A stretch of 29,908 nucleotides of DNA from Gammaproteobacteria bacterium (GTDB lineage: Bacteria > Pseudomonadota > Gammaproteobacteria > DSM-19610): NCBI GenBank assembly GCA_030618475.1, contig JAUXDG010000005.1, positions 1-29,908 of the forward strand, written 5' to 3'. Shown piece by piece: positions 1-7,447 of the stretch (position 1 is the stretch's first letter; each line of letters starts with the position of its first letter). Made by a program: the position numbers and the translations under genes. The notes beneath the pieces are model-generated. The model worked only from the letters and a program-made list of their open reading frames with translations, was not told where the DNA came from and made no database searches.

Positions 1-1
1 C

Positions 2-2143
2 CGTTTTACCTTTGAGAAATTCCCGAAAGCGGAAAACCGGCTCACCACCCAGATGAAATCGGTGGGTGAAGTGATGGCCATCGGGCGCACCTTCCAGGAG
101 TCGATACACAAGGCGCTGCGTGGCCTGGAAACCGGTATTTACGGTTTTGACGAACTTGTCGACCTGAAACAGGATGGAGTGCAGGATGTTATTCGCCGTG
201 AATTGCGCGAACCGGGTTCTGACAGGATTCTGTACCTGGCCGATGCATTTCGAGCCGGTTTTGATCTGGAAGAGATTTATGGCCTGACCCGCATTGATCC
301 GTGGTTCCTGGTGCAGATAGAAGAGCTTGTTCAGATCGAAGCCGAGGTGCGCGCTCAGGGTATTGAGCAGCTGAGTCACATCCGCGTGCGCGAACTGAAA
401 CGCAAGGGCTTTTCCGATCGGCGCCTTGCCTCCCTGCTGGCAATCGATGAGTCGGCATTTCGCAAATTGCGCCATGAATTTAATGTGCGCCCGGTATTCA
501 AACGGGTGGATACCTGTGCTGCAGAATTCTCAACCAACACCGCGTATATGTATTCCACGTATGAAGAGGAATGCGAAGCTGAACCGAGCCAGAAAGAAAA
601 AATCATGGTTCTGGGTGGCGGGCCTAACCGCATCGGTCAGGGTATCGAGTTCGATTACTGTTGCGTACACGCCGCGCTGGCCATGCGTGAAGACGGTTAT
701 GAAACCATTATGGTGAATTGTAATCCGGAGACTGTATCAACAGATTATGACACGTCGGACCGCCTGTATTTCGAGCCGCTCACTCTGGAAGATGTGCTTG
801 AAGTCATCAACAGGGAGCAGCCCAAGGGGGTCATTGTCCAGTACGGCGGACAGACGCCGCTGAAGCTGGCGCGTGCCCTGGAAGCAGCCGGTGCGCCGAT
901 TATCGGCACCACGCCGGACTCGATTGATCTGGCGGAAGACCGCGAACGTTTTCAGCAGTTGATTCATGAGCTGGAGCTGTTGCAGCCGCCGAACCGAACC
1001 GCACGCAGCACTGAAGCCGCTCTCGTGCTGGCCGGTGAAATCGGATATCCGCTGGTGGTGCGTCCTTCCTATGTATTGGGCGGGCGTGCCATGGAAATTG
1101 TCTATAATGAAGAAGACCTGCGTAATTACATGACGGTAGCGGTGAGCGTGTCTAACGAGTCACCGGTACTGCTGGATCTTTTTCTCAATGACGCCATCGA
1201 GGTGGATGTCGATGCTGTGTGTGATGGTGAGAACGTTCTGATTGGCGGTATCATGCAGCATATCGAACAGGCCGGTGTGCACTCGGGGGATTCGGCCTGT
1301 TCATTGCCGGCCTACAGTCTCAGCCAGGAAATCCAGGATCGTATGCGTGATCAAATGCGGGCCATGGCCGAAGCCCTGGAGGTTGTTGGTCTGATGAACG
1401 CACAGTTTGCGATCAAGGATAACGATATCTATGTGCTGGAGGTCAATCCGCGGGCCTCGCGTACTGTGCCATTTGTTTCCAAGGCCACCGGCCTGCCGCT
1501 GGCCAGGATCGCGGCGCGTTGCATGGCAGGCAGGTCACTGATCGAGCAGGGTGTAGGCGGAGAGCGTGTGCCTGCGTATTACTCGGTTAAAGAAGCGGTA
1601 TTTCCGTTTGTCAAGTTCCCCGGTGTCGATCCCTTGTTGGGACCGGAAATGAAATCCACAGGTGAAGTGATGGGTATCGGGCGCAGCTTTGGTGAAGCCT
1701 TCGCCAAGGCACAGATAGGTGCGGGTGAAGATTTGCCCCGTTCGGGTAAAGTGTTCATCAGTGTTCGCAACGCGGATAAGGAAGACGCGGTTAAGGTGGC
1801 TGCTGAACTTGTCAAACAAGGCTTTACCATTGTGGCCACACGCGGTACCGCCGTGGCGATCAGTGCAGCTGGGATAAGCTGTGAACTTGCCAACAAGGTG
1901 AATGAAGGGCGGCCGCATATTGTGGACATGATCAAGAACGAACAGATCGATCTGATCGTTAATACAACCGAAGGTAAACAGGCAATCGCGGATTCCTACA
2001 CCATTCGCGGCGCAGCACTGCAACACAAGGTTCCCTACAGCACGACCATTGCGCACGCCTATGCGACGAGTCTGGCATTGACATGTATCGACTCACCAAC
2101 GGTAGAGTGCTTGCAGGATTTACATCAGGAGCAGGTAGCATGA
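2..2143 (+). CDS. carB: Carbamoyl-phosphate synthase large subunit, C-terminal two thirds (5' truncated by window edge)
   Basis: Catalytic large subunit of carbamoyl-phosphate synthase, which makes carbamoyl phosphate from bicarbonate, two ATP and glutamine-derived ammonia for pyrimidines and arginine. The reading frame is already open at base 2, so the ATG at 53 is internal. About 713 residues are visible of the usual ~1070. In order: end of the first ATP-grasp half (MKSVGEVMAIGRTFQES), the oligomerisation region, the second carboxyphosphate/ATP-grasp half (MVLGGGPNRIGQGIEFDYCC, then VRPSYVLGGRAMEIVY, then VLEVNPRASRTVPFVSKATG), and a C-terminal MGS-like allosteric domain (from about KVFISVRNADKEDAV). 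The repeated MKSTGEVMGIGRSF motif marks the end of the second half and reflects the known internal duplication. The stop overlaps the greA start as ATGA (2140-2143), so greA is probably translationally coupled. Identification is secure. Confidence 0.98.
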   Translation, partial: RFTFEKFPKAENRLTTQMKSVGEVMAIGRTFQESIHKALRGLETGIYGFDELVDLKQDGVQDVIRRELREPGSDRILYLADAFRAGFDLEEIYGLTRIDPWFLVQIEELVQIEAEVRAQGIEQLSHIRVRELKRKGFSDRRLASLLAIDESAFRKLRHEFNVRPVFKRVDTCAAEFSTNTAYMYSTYEEECEAEPSQKEKIMVLGGGPNRIGQGIEFDYCCVHAALAMREDGYETIMVNCNPETVSTDYDTSDRLYFEPLTLEDVLEVINREQPKGVIVQYGGQTPLKLARALEAAGAPIIGTTPDSIDLAEDRERFQQLIHELELLQPPNRTARSTEAALVLAGEIGYPLVVRPSYVLGGRAMEIVYNEEDLRNYMTVAVSVSNESPVLLDLFLNDAIEVDVDAVCDGENVLIGGIMQHIEQAGVHSGDSACSLPAYSLSQEIQDRMRDQMRAMAEALEVVGLMNAQFAIKDNDIYVLEVNPRASRTVPFVSKATGLPLARIAARCMAGRSLIEQGVGGERVPAYYSVKEAVFPFVKFPGVDPLLGPEMKSTGEVMGIGRSFGEAFAKAQIGAGEDLPRSGKVFISVRNADKEDAVKVAAELVKQGFTIVATRGTAVAISAAGISCELANKVNEGRPHIVDMIKNEQIDLIVNTTEGKQAIADSYTIRGAALQHKVPYSTTIAHAYATSLALTCIDSPTVECLQDLHQEQVA

Positions 2144-2616
2144 ACAAGGTTCCCCTGACCAAACGTGGCGCGGAAAAACTACAGGAAGAACTGCAGCGAT
2201 TGAAGACGGTTGATCGTCCGAGAATCGTTCAGGCGATTGCCGAAGCGCGAGCCCATGGTGATCTTAAAGAGAACGCCGAGTATCACGCTGCACGCGAACA
2301 GCAGAGTTTTGCCGAGGGTCGTATCAGGGAAATCGAGGGCAAGCTTTCCCACGCCAATATTATCGACGTTGCCAGTCTGGATGCCGGTGGCAAGGTTGTA
2401 TTCGGTGCAACCGTCGATCTGGCAGATGAAGACAGTGGGCAGGAGCTCACATACCAGATCGTCGGTGAGGATGAAGCGGATATCAAGGCCGGACGCATAT
2501 CAGTCAGTTCGCCGATTGCCCGTGCCCTGATTGGCAAGGAAGAAGGTGATGTGGCCACCGTAATGGCACCGGGCGGTGAAAGAAACCTGGAAATTGTCGA
2601 AGTACGCTACCAGTAG
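2140..2616 (+). CDS. greA: Transcription elongation factor GreA
   Basis: GreA binds in the secondary channel of RNA polymerase and stimulates cleavage of backtracked transcripts. The start is the ATG at 2140, which overlaps the carB stop (ATGA) and gives MNKVPLTKRGAEKL and 158 residues, the same length as E. coli GreA. An upstream in-frame start at 2083 lies inside carB and would add a tail GreA does not have. The N-terminal coiled coil carries the acidic tip DLKENAEYHAAREQQ (D41 and E44 match the E. coli catalytic tip residues). The C-terminal FKBP-like domain has FGATV, the VGEDEADIK region and SPIARALIGKEEGD. The order carB-greA is standard in gammaproteobacteria. Confidence 0.98.
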   Translation: MNKVPLTKRGAEKLQEELQRLKTVDRPRIVQAIAEARAHGDLKENAEYHAAREQQSFAEGRIREIEGKLSHANIIDVASLDAGGKVVFGATVDLADEDSGQELTYQIVGEDEADIKAGRISVSSPIARALIGKEEGDVATVMAPGGERNLEIVEVRYQ

Positions 2617-2617
2617 C

Positions 2618-3055
2618 GTGAATAGTGCACGCCAGCTGGCCGGTGAACGCATTCTCCTGACCCTGTGGGTGGGCAGTCTGTGGGCTATCGGTTACATCGC
2701 TGTACCGGCGCTGTTTGCCAGTCTCGAAGACCGTGCCCTGGCGGGAACGCTGGCAGGCACAATGTTCGAAATTGTGGCTTACGTGGGTATGGTGTGTGCG
2801 GTGCTGCTATTGTTGTCCAATCAGGTCCGTAATCCCGCTCGACGGTTAAACTGGCGGGCCGTTGTTTTGTTGGTGATGCTTCTGCTGGTGGTTGCCGGTC
2901 AGTTTGTTGTGGCACCGATGATTGCGGAAATACGTCTGGCTGGAACGAGTGCTTCGTCGGCATTTGCCTGGTGGCACGGTGTGGCATCTTTCGCTTATCT
3001 CATAACCAGTCTGTTGGGCTTTGCGCTGGTGGTGTCAGCCGAGACCAGCGCTTAG
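2618..3055 (+). CDS. DUF4149 family integral membrane protein
   Basis: Small inner-membrane protein of about 145 residues with four predicted helices: around ILLTLWVGSLWAIGYIAVPA, then MFEIVAYVGMVCAVLLLL, then AVVLLVMLLLVVAGQFVVAP, then a last one after the conserved-looking AFAWWHGVASFAYL. The pattern, with PMIAEIR after helix 3 and the WWHGV motif, fits DUF4149 proteins that commonly follow greA in gammaproteobacteria. Function is unknown. I chose the GTG at 2618, one base after the greA stop, because the open frame reaching back to 2576 is inside greA. No terminator is visible between greA and this gene, so they are probably co-transcribed. In relatives the next gene is usually yhbY; here it is about 15 kb away. 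Confidence 0.85.
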   Translation: MNSARQLAGERILLTLWVGSLWAIGYIAVPALFASLEDRALAGTLAGTMFEIVAYVGMVCAVLLLLSNQVRNPARRLNWRAVVLLVMLLLVVAGQFVVAPMIAEIRLAGTSASSAFAWWHGVASFAYLITSLLGFALVVSAETSA

Positions 3056-3365
3056 TCTTTCCATCAGAAGCGGCGCTGAAATTCGCTCTGTATACCAATG
3101 CGGTGGTGTTCAAGCTGCCTGGTTTTTATGAATCGACAGCCGGGCCATGCCTGGGGGTGCGAACCGGTTTGTAATCAGCAGGATCGGCACCGATCTCGGC
3201 TTGGGGGTTCCTTGCTGGCCATGGTCTTTACCTCAGGATAACGGTTGCGTGGCTGGCGAACTGTTTAATTATTACTCAATATAATGACATTTGTGATATA
3301 TTTACATCACGGGGCCCCTTGAAATATTAATAAAAAGAAACTCATCACTTGGGGATCAAGTTGTT
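3056..3365. other. Intergenic region with AT-rich segment upstream of the ATPase gene
   Basis: No credible gene. The first ~180 bases are of ordinary composition, with a short palindrome GATCGG-CA-CCGATC at 3182-3195 that is not followed by a T-run. Bases 3261-3340 are markedly AT-rich. They hold a perfect TATAAT at 3280-3285 without a convincing -35 at normal spacing, an inverted repeat GTGAT-N8-ATCAC at 3293-3310, a GGGGCCCC palindrome at 3311-3318, and GGGGATC about 10 bases before the ATG at 3366, which probably serves as ribosome binding site. It most likely contains the promoter and an operator of the downstream ATPase gene, but no element is certain. Confidence 0.5.
3293..3310. promoter_or_regulatory. 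Possible operator: GTGAT-N8-ATCAC inverted repeat
   Basis: Perfect 5-bp half-sites separated by eight AT-rich bases, seven bases after a TATAAT hexamer (3280-3285) and about 55 bases before the ATPase start codon. The position and symmetry fit a dimeric repressor site. The spacing does not fit CRP (TGTGA-N6-TCACA). No regulator gene is nearby. This is weak, pattern-only evidence. Confidence 0.2.
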
Positions 3366-5984
3366 ATGTTTGAAGCCTTCTACAAACTGAGCACCAATCC
3401 GTTCAGGTTGACACCTGATCCAAAGTTCTGTTTTCGTCATCCCAGTCACAATCAGGCATACGCCTATCTGCAATACGCTCTCAAGCTGGGAGAGGGCTTC
3501 ATTATGGTTACCGGCCGGCCAGGAATCGGTAAGACCACCCTGGTCGAGGTGTTCCTGACAGAAATCGAACATAGCGAGGTGGTGGCTGCGAGGATAGCCA
3601 GTGCCAATGTAGAGGCGGCGGATCTGTTGCGGGTGGTGGCGTACTCCTACGGTATTGATGTCGCGGGTCTGGACAAGGCAACAATTCTTCTCTATCTCGA
3701 GCAGTTTTTTATCCAGCAGACGCGCTCCGGAAGGCGGGTGTTGCTGATTATCGATGAGGCTCAGGGTCTGCCGCACACGGCGTTGGAGGAGCTGAGGTTG
3801 CTGGCTGATCTGCAAAAGGATTCATGCCCCTTGTTGCAGTTATTTCTCGTCGGGCAGGAAAAGTTACGCGACCTGATGCGTGAGCCGGACATGGAGCAAT
3901 TTCAGCAACGGGTGATCGGGGCCTGCCATCTTGAGCCTTTGGATCTAACGGAAACCAGGTCGTATATGGAGCACCGTCTGCGCACAGCGGGCTGGAAAGG
4001 TGATCCGGAACTGACCGGGGCAGCGGTGCTCGCTCTTTACCAGTACAGCAAGGGGGTGCCGCGGCATGTCAACAAGATATGCACACGGCTGCTGTTGCAT
4101 GGCATGCTGGAGGAGAAACATGAGTTGCACAAAGAGGATGTTCTGAATGTTGCAGAAGAGTTGCGCGCGGAACAACTGGCTCCCATGGAGCGCGATGAAA
4201 CAGTCCCCAGCGATGCAGCGGAGGCTGCGCTGGTGTCAGAGCTGGAGAGTGGTTCGCTGTCGATAGCGGACCTGGCTCTCCGGGTGGATCCGCAGGAAGC
4301 AGACGAGCATCCCGCTACAGCCGCAGTTTCAGAAGTTGCCAACCAGGCGGGGGCAACGCTAAGCGCTCAGGACCCTGAACTCGCGGCAGTGAGCAATGGG
4401 CGGGGCACGGCCCACATCCAGCCGCAAAAACCCGGCTGGGGGGCGGCTGCATCTACAGACAGGCCCGGTTTGAGACACCAGCACAGTCGTCAGGGGCTGT
4501 CTGGCGTTGGCGAATTTCCGGATCAACTGCGCAGGCGCCCCAGACAGGCGACGGCAACGGCGTCGCCCAGAGAAGCAGCGCTGCAAGTTAAGCAGCGCAC
4601 GGCGCGACGCGATAATGCAGTCAAGGGCGCGCGCGCGCTGCCGGCTAAGTCAGGTACCTGGCGGTCGCTCATGTCTGCGTTGGCTATCACCTTAAGTCAG
4701 TACGCCGGCGAAACGGCACGGATGTTTGGCAGGCTCAAGTGGAAGGGTAAGCTGGCAGTATTGGTTGCTGCGCTGCTTGCGGTTAATCTGATCGCGGCAG
4801 TTTTGATGACACTGGTCATGGAGGACAGTGGCGATCACAAGTCTTTGCTGGTGGGTTATCCGCAGCCAACACAGAAAATCGTCAGCAGGGATCAGCCACA
4901 AGCCTTGGCTGCGCCCACGGCGGATCAGAAAGACACTGGTATGGTTAACCCGGAAACCGACAAGCAGGCCGGGCGGGAGGATTCTACCGCCGGCACCCGG
5001 ACTGCGGCATCGGCGGGGCAACAAGCTGACGGCAGTCAGGACGACTGGTTCGCGAATATTGTAGACACCTGGGATCGTGAGGGGGTGATTGCCAGCCCTC
5101 GCAGCAGAATGCTTGAGCAGCCCGTGTCTGAATCCGGAGCAACTGACACCTCTGTGCAGGAAACCGTGCTGACGGTATCTGAGCCTGATATGGCCACTGT
5201 CGAGTCAGTTGTTACAAGCGGTGGTACGCAGCAGAGCGATATTCAGGCTAAGGTGATCGAACAGGTCGGCGAAGGCGATAGCAGCCGGATGCCGGCGTCC
5301 ATGGTGCCAGACCCGCAATCCGGCGCTGTGCTGTCGCAGGACAGGTCGAGTCCAAGCGAAGAGGTGCCAATAGCCAAACCTGAGAATTCAGCGGACAGTA
5401 CCACCCAGACCACGGCGCCGGAGGTGTTGGCTAAGGCGACCCCGTCAGTCGGTGCTGAAGATGGTTCGCCAGTCCTGGCCGAACAGAAAACGGTACCACC
5501 AGCTGTTTCCCGGCAAGAGAAAGTCGCCGGGCTGCTTTCCCTCGGCCGCCAGTCATTGAAAAGAGACCGTCTGCTGATTCCGACACACGACAGTGCCTAT
5601 AAATACTATCAGCAAGCCCTCATTCTGGAGCCTGGTAACGATGAGGCCCTGTTCGGAATTGAACGAATTGTGGCACGCTATATTGCGCTGGCCAGAAAAG
5701 CACTTGATCACCAGGATGAAAAGCAGGGCAGGCGTTATATCGATCGGGGGCTAAGCATCAATCCCACGGATAAACGCCTGCTGGCATTGCTGGACAGCTT
5801 GAACACACCTGTTGTCGCTGATGTGGAAGCAGAAGTTGAGCCGATTGTTGTCCAGGCTGAAGAGCAGGCCCCGGCAGCTGAACTAAAACCGGAAGCAGAG
5901 AACTTTGTCTCCCGGCTGAAAGCTTTTTTCACCAGAGGTCTATCCGCAGACAAGCGGAATGAGGTCGTGGTCGAGGAGCGCTGA
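3366..5984 (+). CDS. GspA/ExeA-type AAA ATPase (XrtA/PEP-CTERM-associated type) with transmembrane anchor and C-terminal TPR-like region
   Basis: 872 residues. Residues 1-270 are an AAA ATPase of the ExeA/GspA/MshM family, closest in feel to ATPases of exosortase (XrtA)/EPS loci: MFEAFYKLSTNPFRLTPDP start, Walker A GRPGIGKTT at 50-58, Walker B VLLIIDEAQ around 124-132, sensor region FLVGQEKLRDL, and GVPRHVNKIC. A long low-complexity Ala/Thr/Gln/Pro-rich linker follows. One transmembrane helix lies near 462-482 (LAVLVAALLAVNLIAAVLMT), then an acidic, probably periplasmic spacer, then two TPR-like helical repeats at about 716-815 (YYQQALILEPGNDEALFGIERI and YIDRGLSINPTDKRLLALLD). In the family such ATPases help assemble secretion or polysaccharide machinery across peptidoglycan. 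No secretin, exosortase or EPS gene is visible here, so the partner is unknown. The family assignment is firm for the ATPase domain; the role is inference. Confidence 0.8.
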   Translation: MFEAFYKLSTNPFRLTPDPKFCFRHPSHNQAYAYLQYALKLGEGFIMVTGRPGIGKTTLVEVFLTEIEHSEVVAARIASANVEAADLLRVVAYSYGIDVAGLDKATILLYLEQFFIQQTRSGRRVLLIIDEAQGLPHTALEELRLLADLQKDSCPLLQLFLVGQEKLRDLMREPDMEQFQQRVIGACHLEPLDLTETRSYMEHRLRTAGWKGDPELTGAAVLALYQYSKGVPRHVNKICTRLLLHGMLEEKHELHKEDVLNVAEELRAEQLAPMERDETVPSDAAEAALVSELESGSLSIADLALRVDPQEADEHPATAAVSEVANQAGATLSAQDPELAAVSNGRGTAHIQPQKPGWGAAASTDRPGLRHQHSRQGLSGVGEFPDQLRRRPRQATATASPREAALQVKQRTARRDNAVKGARALPAKSGTWRSLMSALAITLSQYAGETARMFGRLKWKGKLAVLVAALLAVNLIAAVLMTLVMEDSGDHKSLLVGYPQPTQKIVSRDQPQALAAPTADQKDTGMVNPETDKQAGREDSTAGTRTAASAGQQADGSQDDWFANIVDTWDREGVIASPRSRMLEQPVSESGATDTSVQETVLTVSEPDMATVESVVTSGGTQQSDIQAKVIEQVGEGDSSRMPASMVPDPQSGAVLSQDRSSPSEEVPIAKPENSADSTTQTTAPEVLAKATPSVGAEDGSPVLAEQKTVPPAVSRQEKVAGLLSLGRQSLKRDRLLIPTHDSAYKYYQQALILEPGNDEALFGIERIVARYIALARKALDHQDEKQGRRYIDRGLSINPTDKRLLALLDSLNTPVVADVEAEVEPIVVQAEEQAPAAELKPEAENFVSRLKAFFTRGLSADKRNEVVVEER

Positions 5985-6007
5985 TAACAGGTGCAAGCAG
6001 AAATACG

Positions 6008-7447
6008 ATGAAAAACCCCGAGATAAGAAAGACCAAAATAGTGGCAACCGTTGGGCCCGCCTGCGATTCGCTGGAAATGCTCGAGGACATGATCCGGGCG
6101 GGCATGAATGTGGCGCGCTTGAACCTGTCTCACGGCACGCTCGACGCCCAATATGAAAGCCTGGCGCGGATCCGGGAAGCTGCCGCGCTGGTGGATACCA
6201 ATGTCGCTATCATGATTGATACCCGTGGTATAGAGATTCGCACGGGCATGCTGGGCCCGGAGTCGATAGAACTGAGTACCGGGGATACGTTCACGCTTTA
6301 CACCCGTGAACGGCTCGGTGACAGGGACGGTGTAGCGGTTTCCTTCAAGGGGCTGGCCGAGGAGGTGAGCCCGGAAACCGTGATTCTGCTCGATGACGGC
6401 GCCATCGAACTCAATGTTCGATCGATCAGCGGCGACGCTATTCAGTGCAGGGTGGTGCACGGCGGTATGCTGCGCAATAACAAGAGTGTCAACCTGCCGA
6501 ACACTCAACTGTCTATCAGTGCAGTGGGGCCGGAGAACCGGGAAGACGTGATCCGCGAGCTGACTTTCGCCACGGAGAATGACGTTGACTACATTGCCGC
6601 ATCTTTTGTGCAGAGCGCCGATGACGTGGTGAAAATGCGCGAGATACTGGCGGAAAGAAACGTTGACATACCGATTATCGCCAAAATTGAAAACAAGGCC
6701 GGTGTGGCCAACCTGGATGACATCATCCAGGCCGCCGATGGGCTCATGGTGGCTCGGGGTGACCTCGGTGTCGAGCTGCCACTCGCCGATGTACCGGGCA
6801 CACAGAAGATGATGATTCGCAAGACGGTCACCAACGGCAAGCCGGTGATTACCGCCACACAGATGCTGGCGTCTATGGAGTGGAATCCGAAGCCGACGCG
6901 GGCAGAAGCCAGCGACGTGGCCAACGCCATCCTCGATGGTACCTCGGCAGTCATGTTGTCCGGCGAAACCGCGGTCGGCAAGAATCCGGTCGAAGCGGTC
7001 AGAACCATGGCCATGCTGGCACTTCGGGCGGAGTCGCACCTGCGCGAATATGGTTACCTGCAGAAGATCCTGCCACACCTGTCCAATGTGGTGACAGAGG
7101 CCGTCAGTCAAGCCGCAGTGGCTATGGCAAACCAGCTGGGTGCAGCTGCCATATTCAGCCTGACGACCACCGGGTTTACCTCACGACTGATTTCCAAGCA
7201 TCGCCCCGACTGCCCGATCCTCGCCATTACCGCTGCACAGGGTGTGGCTCGCAGGTTAGCCATGAACTGGGGGGTGCTGCCGATTCTGTACACCGGCGAA
7301 TGGTCTGATGAAGCAAAAATCGAGTTCGGTATCGAACGCGCCAGGCAGCTTGGTTATGTACACTCGGGCGACATTATCGTTGCAACGGCGGGTCACAGGC
7401 AAAAAGCCGGTGGAACCGATCTGATTCGCGTGATTACACTGAGCTGA
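6008..7447 (+). CDS. pyk: Pyruvate kinase (divergent isozyme)
   Basis: Converts phosphoenolpyruvate and ADP to pyruvate and ATP, the last step of glycolysis. 479 residues, normal length. Visible motifs: KTKIVATVGPA start, RLNLSHG (K+ ligands N and S), MIDTRGIEIRTG at 69-80, IIAKIENKAGV with catalytic K226 and E228, MVARGDLGVELP at 247-258 (divalent metal), TATQMLASM, PTRAEASDVANAILDGTSAVMLSGETAVGKNPVEAV, and a C-terminal domain ending GGTDLIRVITL. The usual DTKGPEIR is DTRGIEIR here: Lys to Arg at 73 and Pro to Ile at 75. Glu76, the residue linked to K+ dependence, is kept. The gene starts 23 bases after the ATPase stop, so co-transcription is possible though the ribosome site is weak. It converges on, and overlaps by 14 bases, the reverse-strand membrane gene. 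Confidence 0.95.
   Translation: MKNPEIRKTKIVATVGPACDSLEMLEDMIRAGMNVARLNLSHGTLDAQYESLARIREAAALVDTNVAIMIDTRGIEIRTGMLGPESIELSTGDTFTLYTRERLGDRDGVAVSFKGLAEEVSPETVILLDDGAIELNVRSISGDAIQCRVVHGGMLRNNKSVNLPNTQLSISAVGPENREDVIRELTFATENDVDYIAASFVQSADDVVKMREILAERNVDIPIIAKIENKAGVANLDDIIQAADGLMVARGDLGVELPLADVPGTQKMMIRKTVTNGKPVITATQMLASMEWNPKPTRAEASDVANAILDGTSAVMLSGETAVGKNPVEAVRTMAMLALRAESHLREYGYLQKILPHLSNVVTEAVSQAAVAMANQLGAAAIFSLTTTGFTSRLISKHRPDCPILAITAAQGVARRLAMNWGVLPILYTGEWSDEAKIEFGIERARQLGYVHSGDIIVATAGHRQKAGGTDLIRVITLS

Noticed and set aside
2971..3174. Small gene overlapping the end of the DUF4149 gene
   Set aside because: No ribosome site, mostly overlaps the real gene out of frame, and the non-overlapping part has no family likeness.
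3291..3310. CRP or FNR site upstream of the ATPase gene
   Set aside because: TGTGA and TCAC are separated by ten bases instead of six, and the FNR TTGAT-N4-ATCAA pattern is absent.
5735..7111. Long reverse-strand open frame (458 codons) opposite the ATPase end and pyk
   Set aside because: It lies antisense to two clearly real genes, has His/Arg-rich unstructured composition and no recognisable domain. It is a shadow of high-GC codon use.
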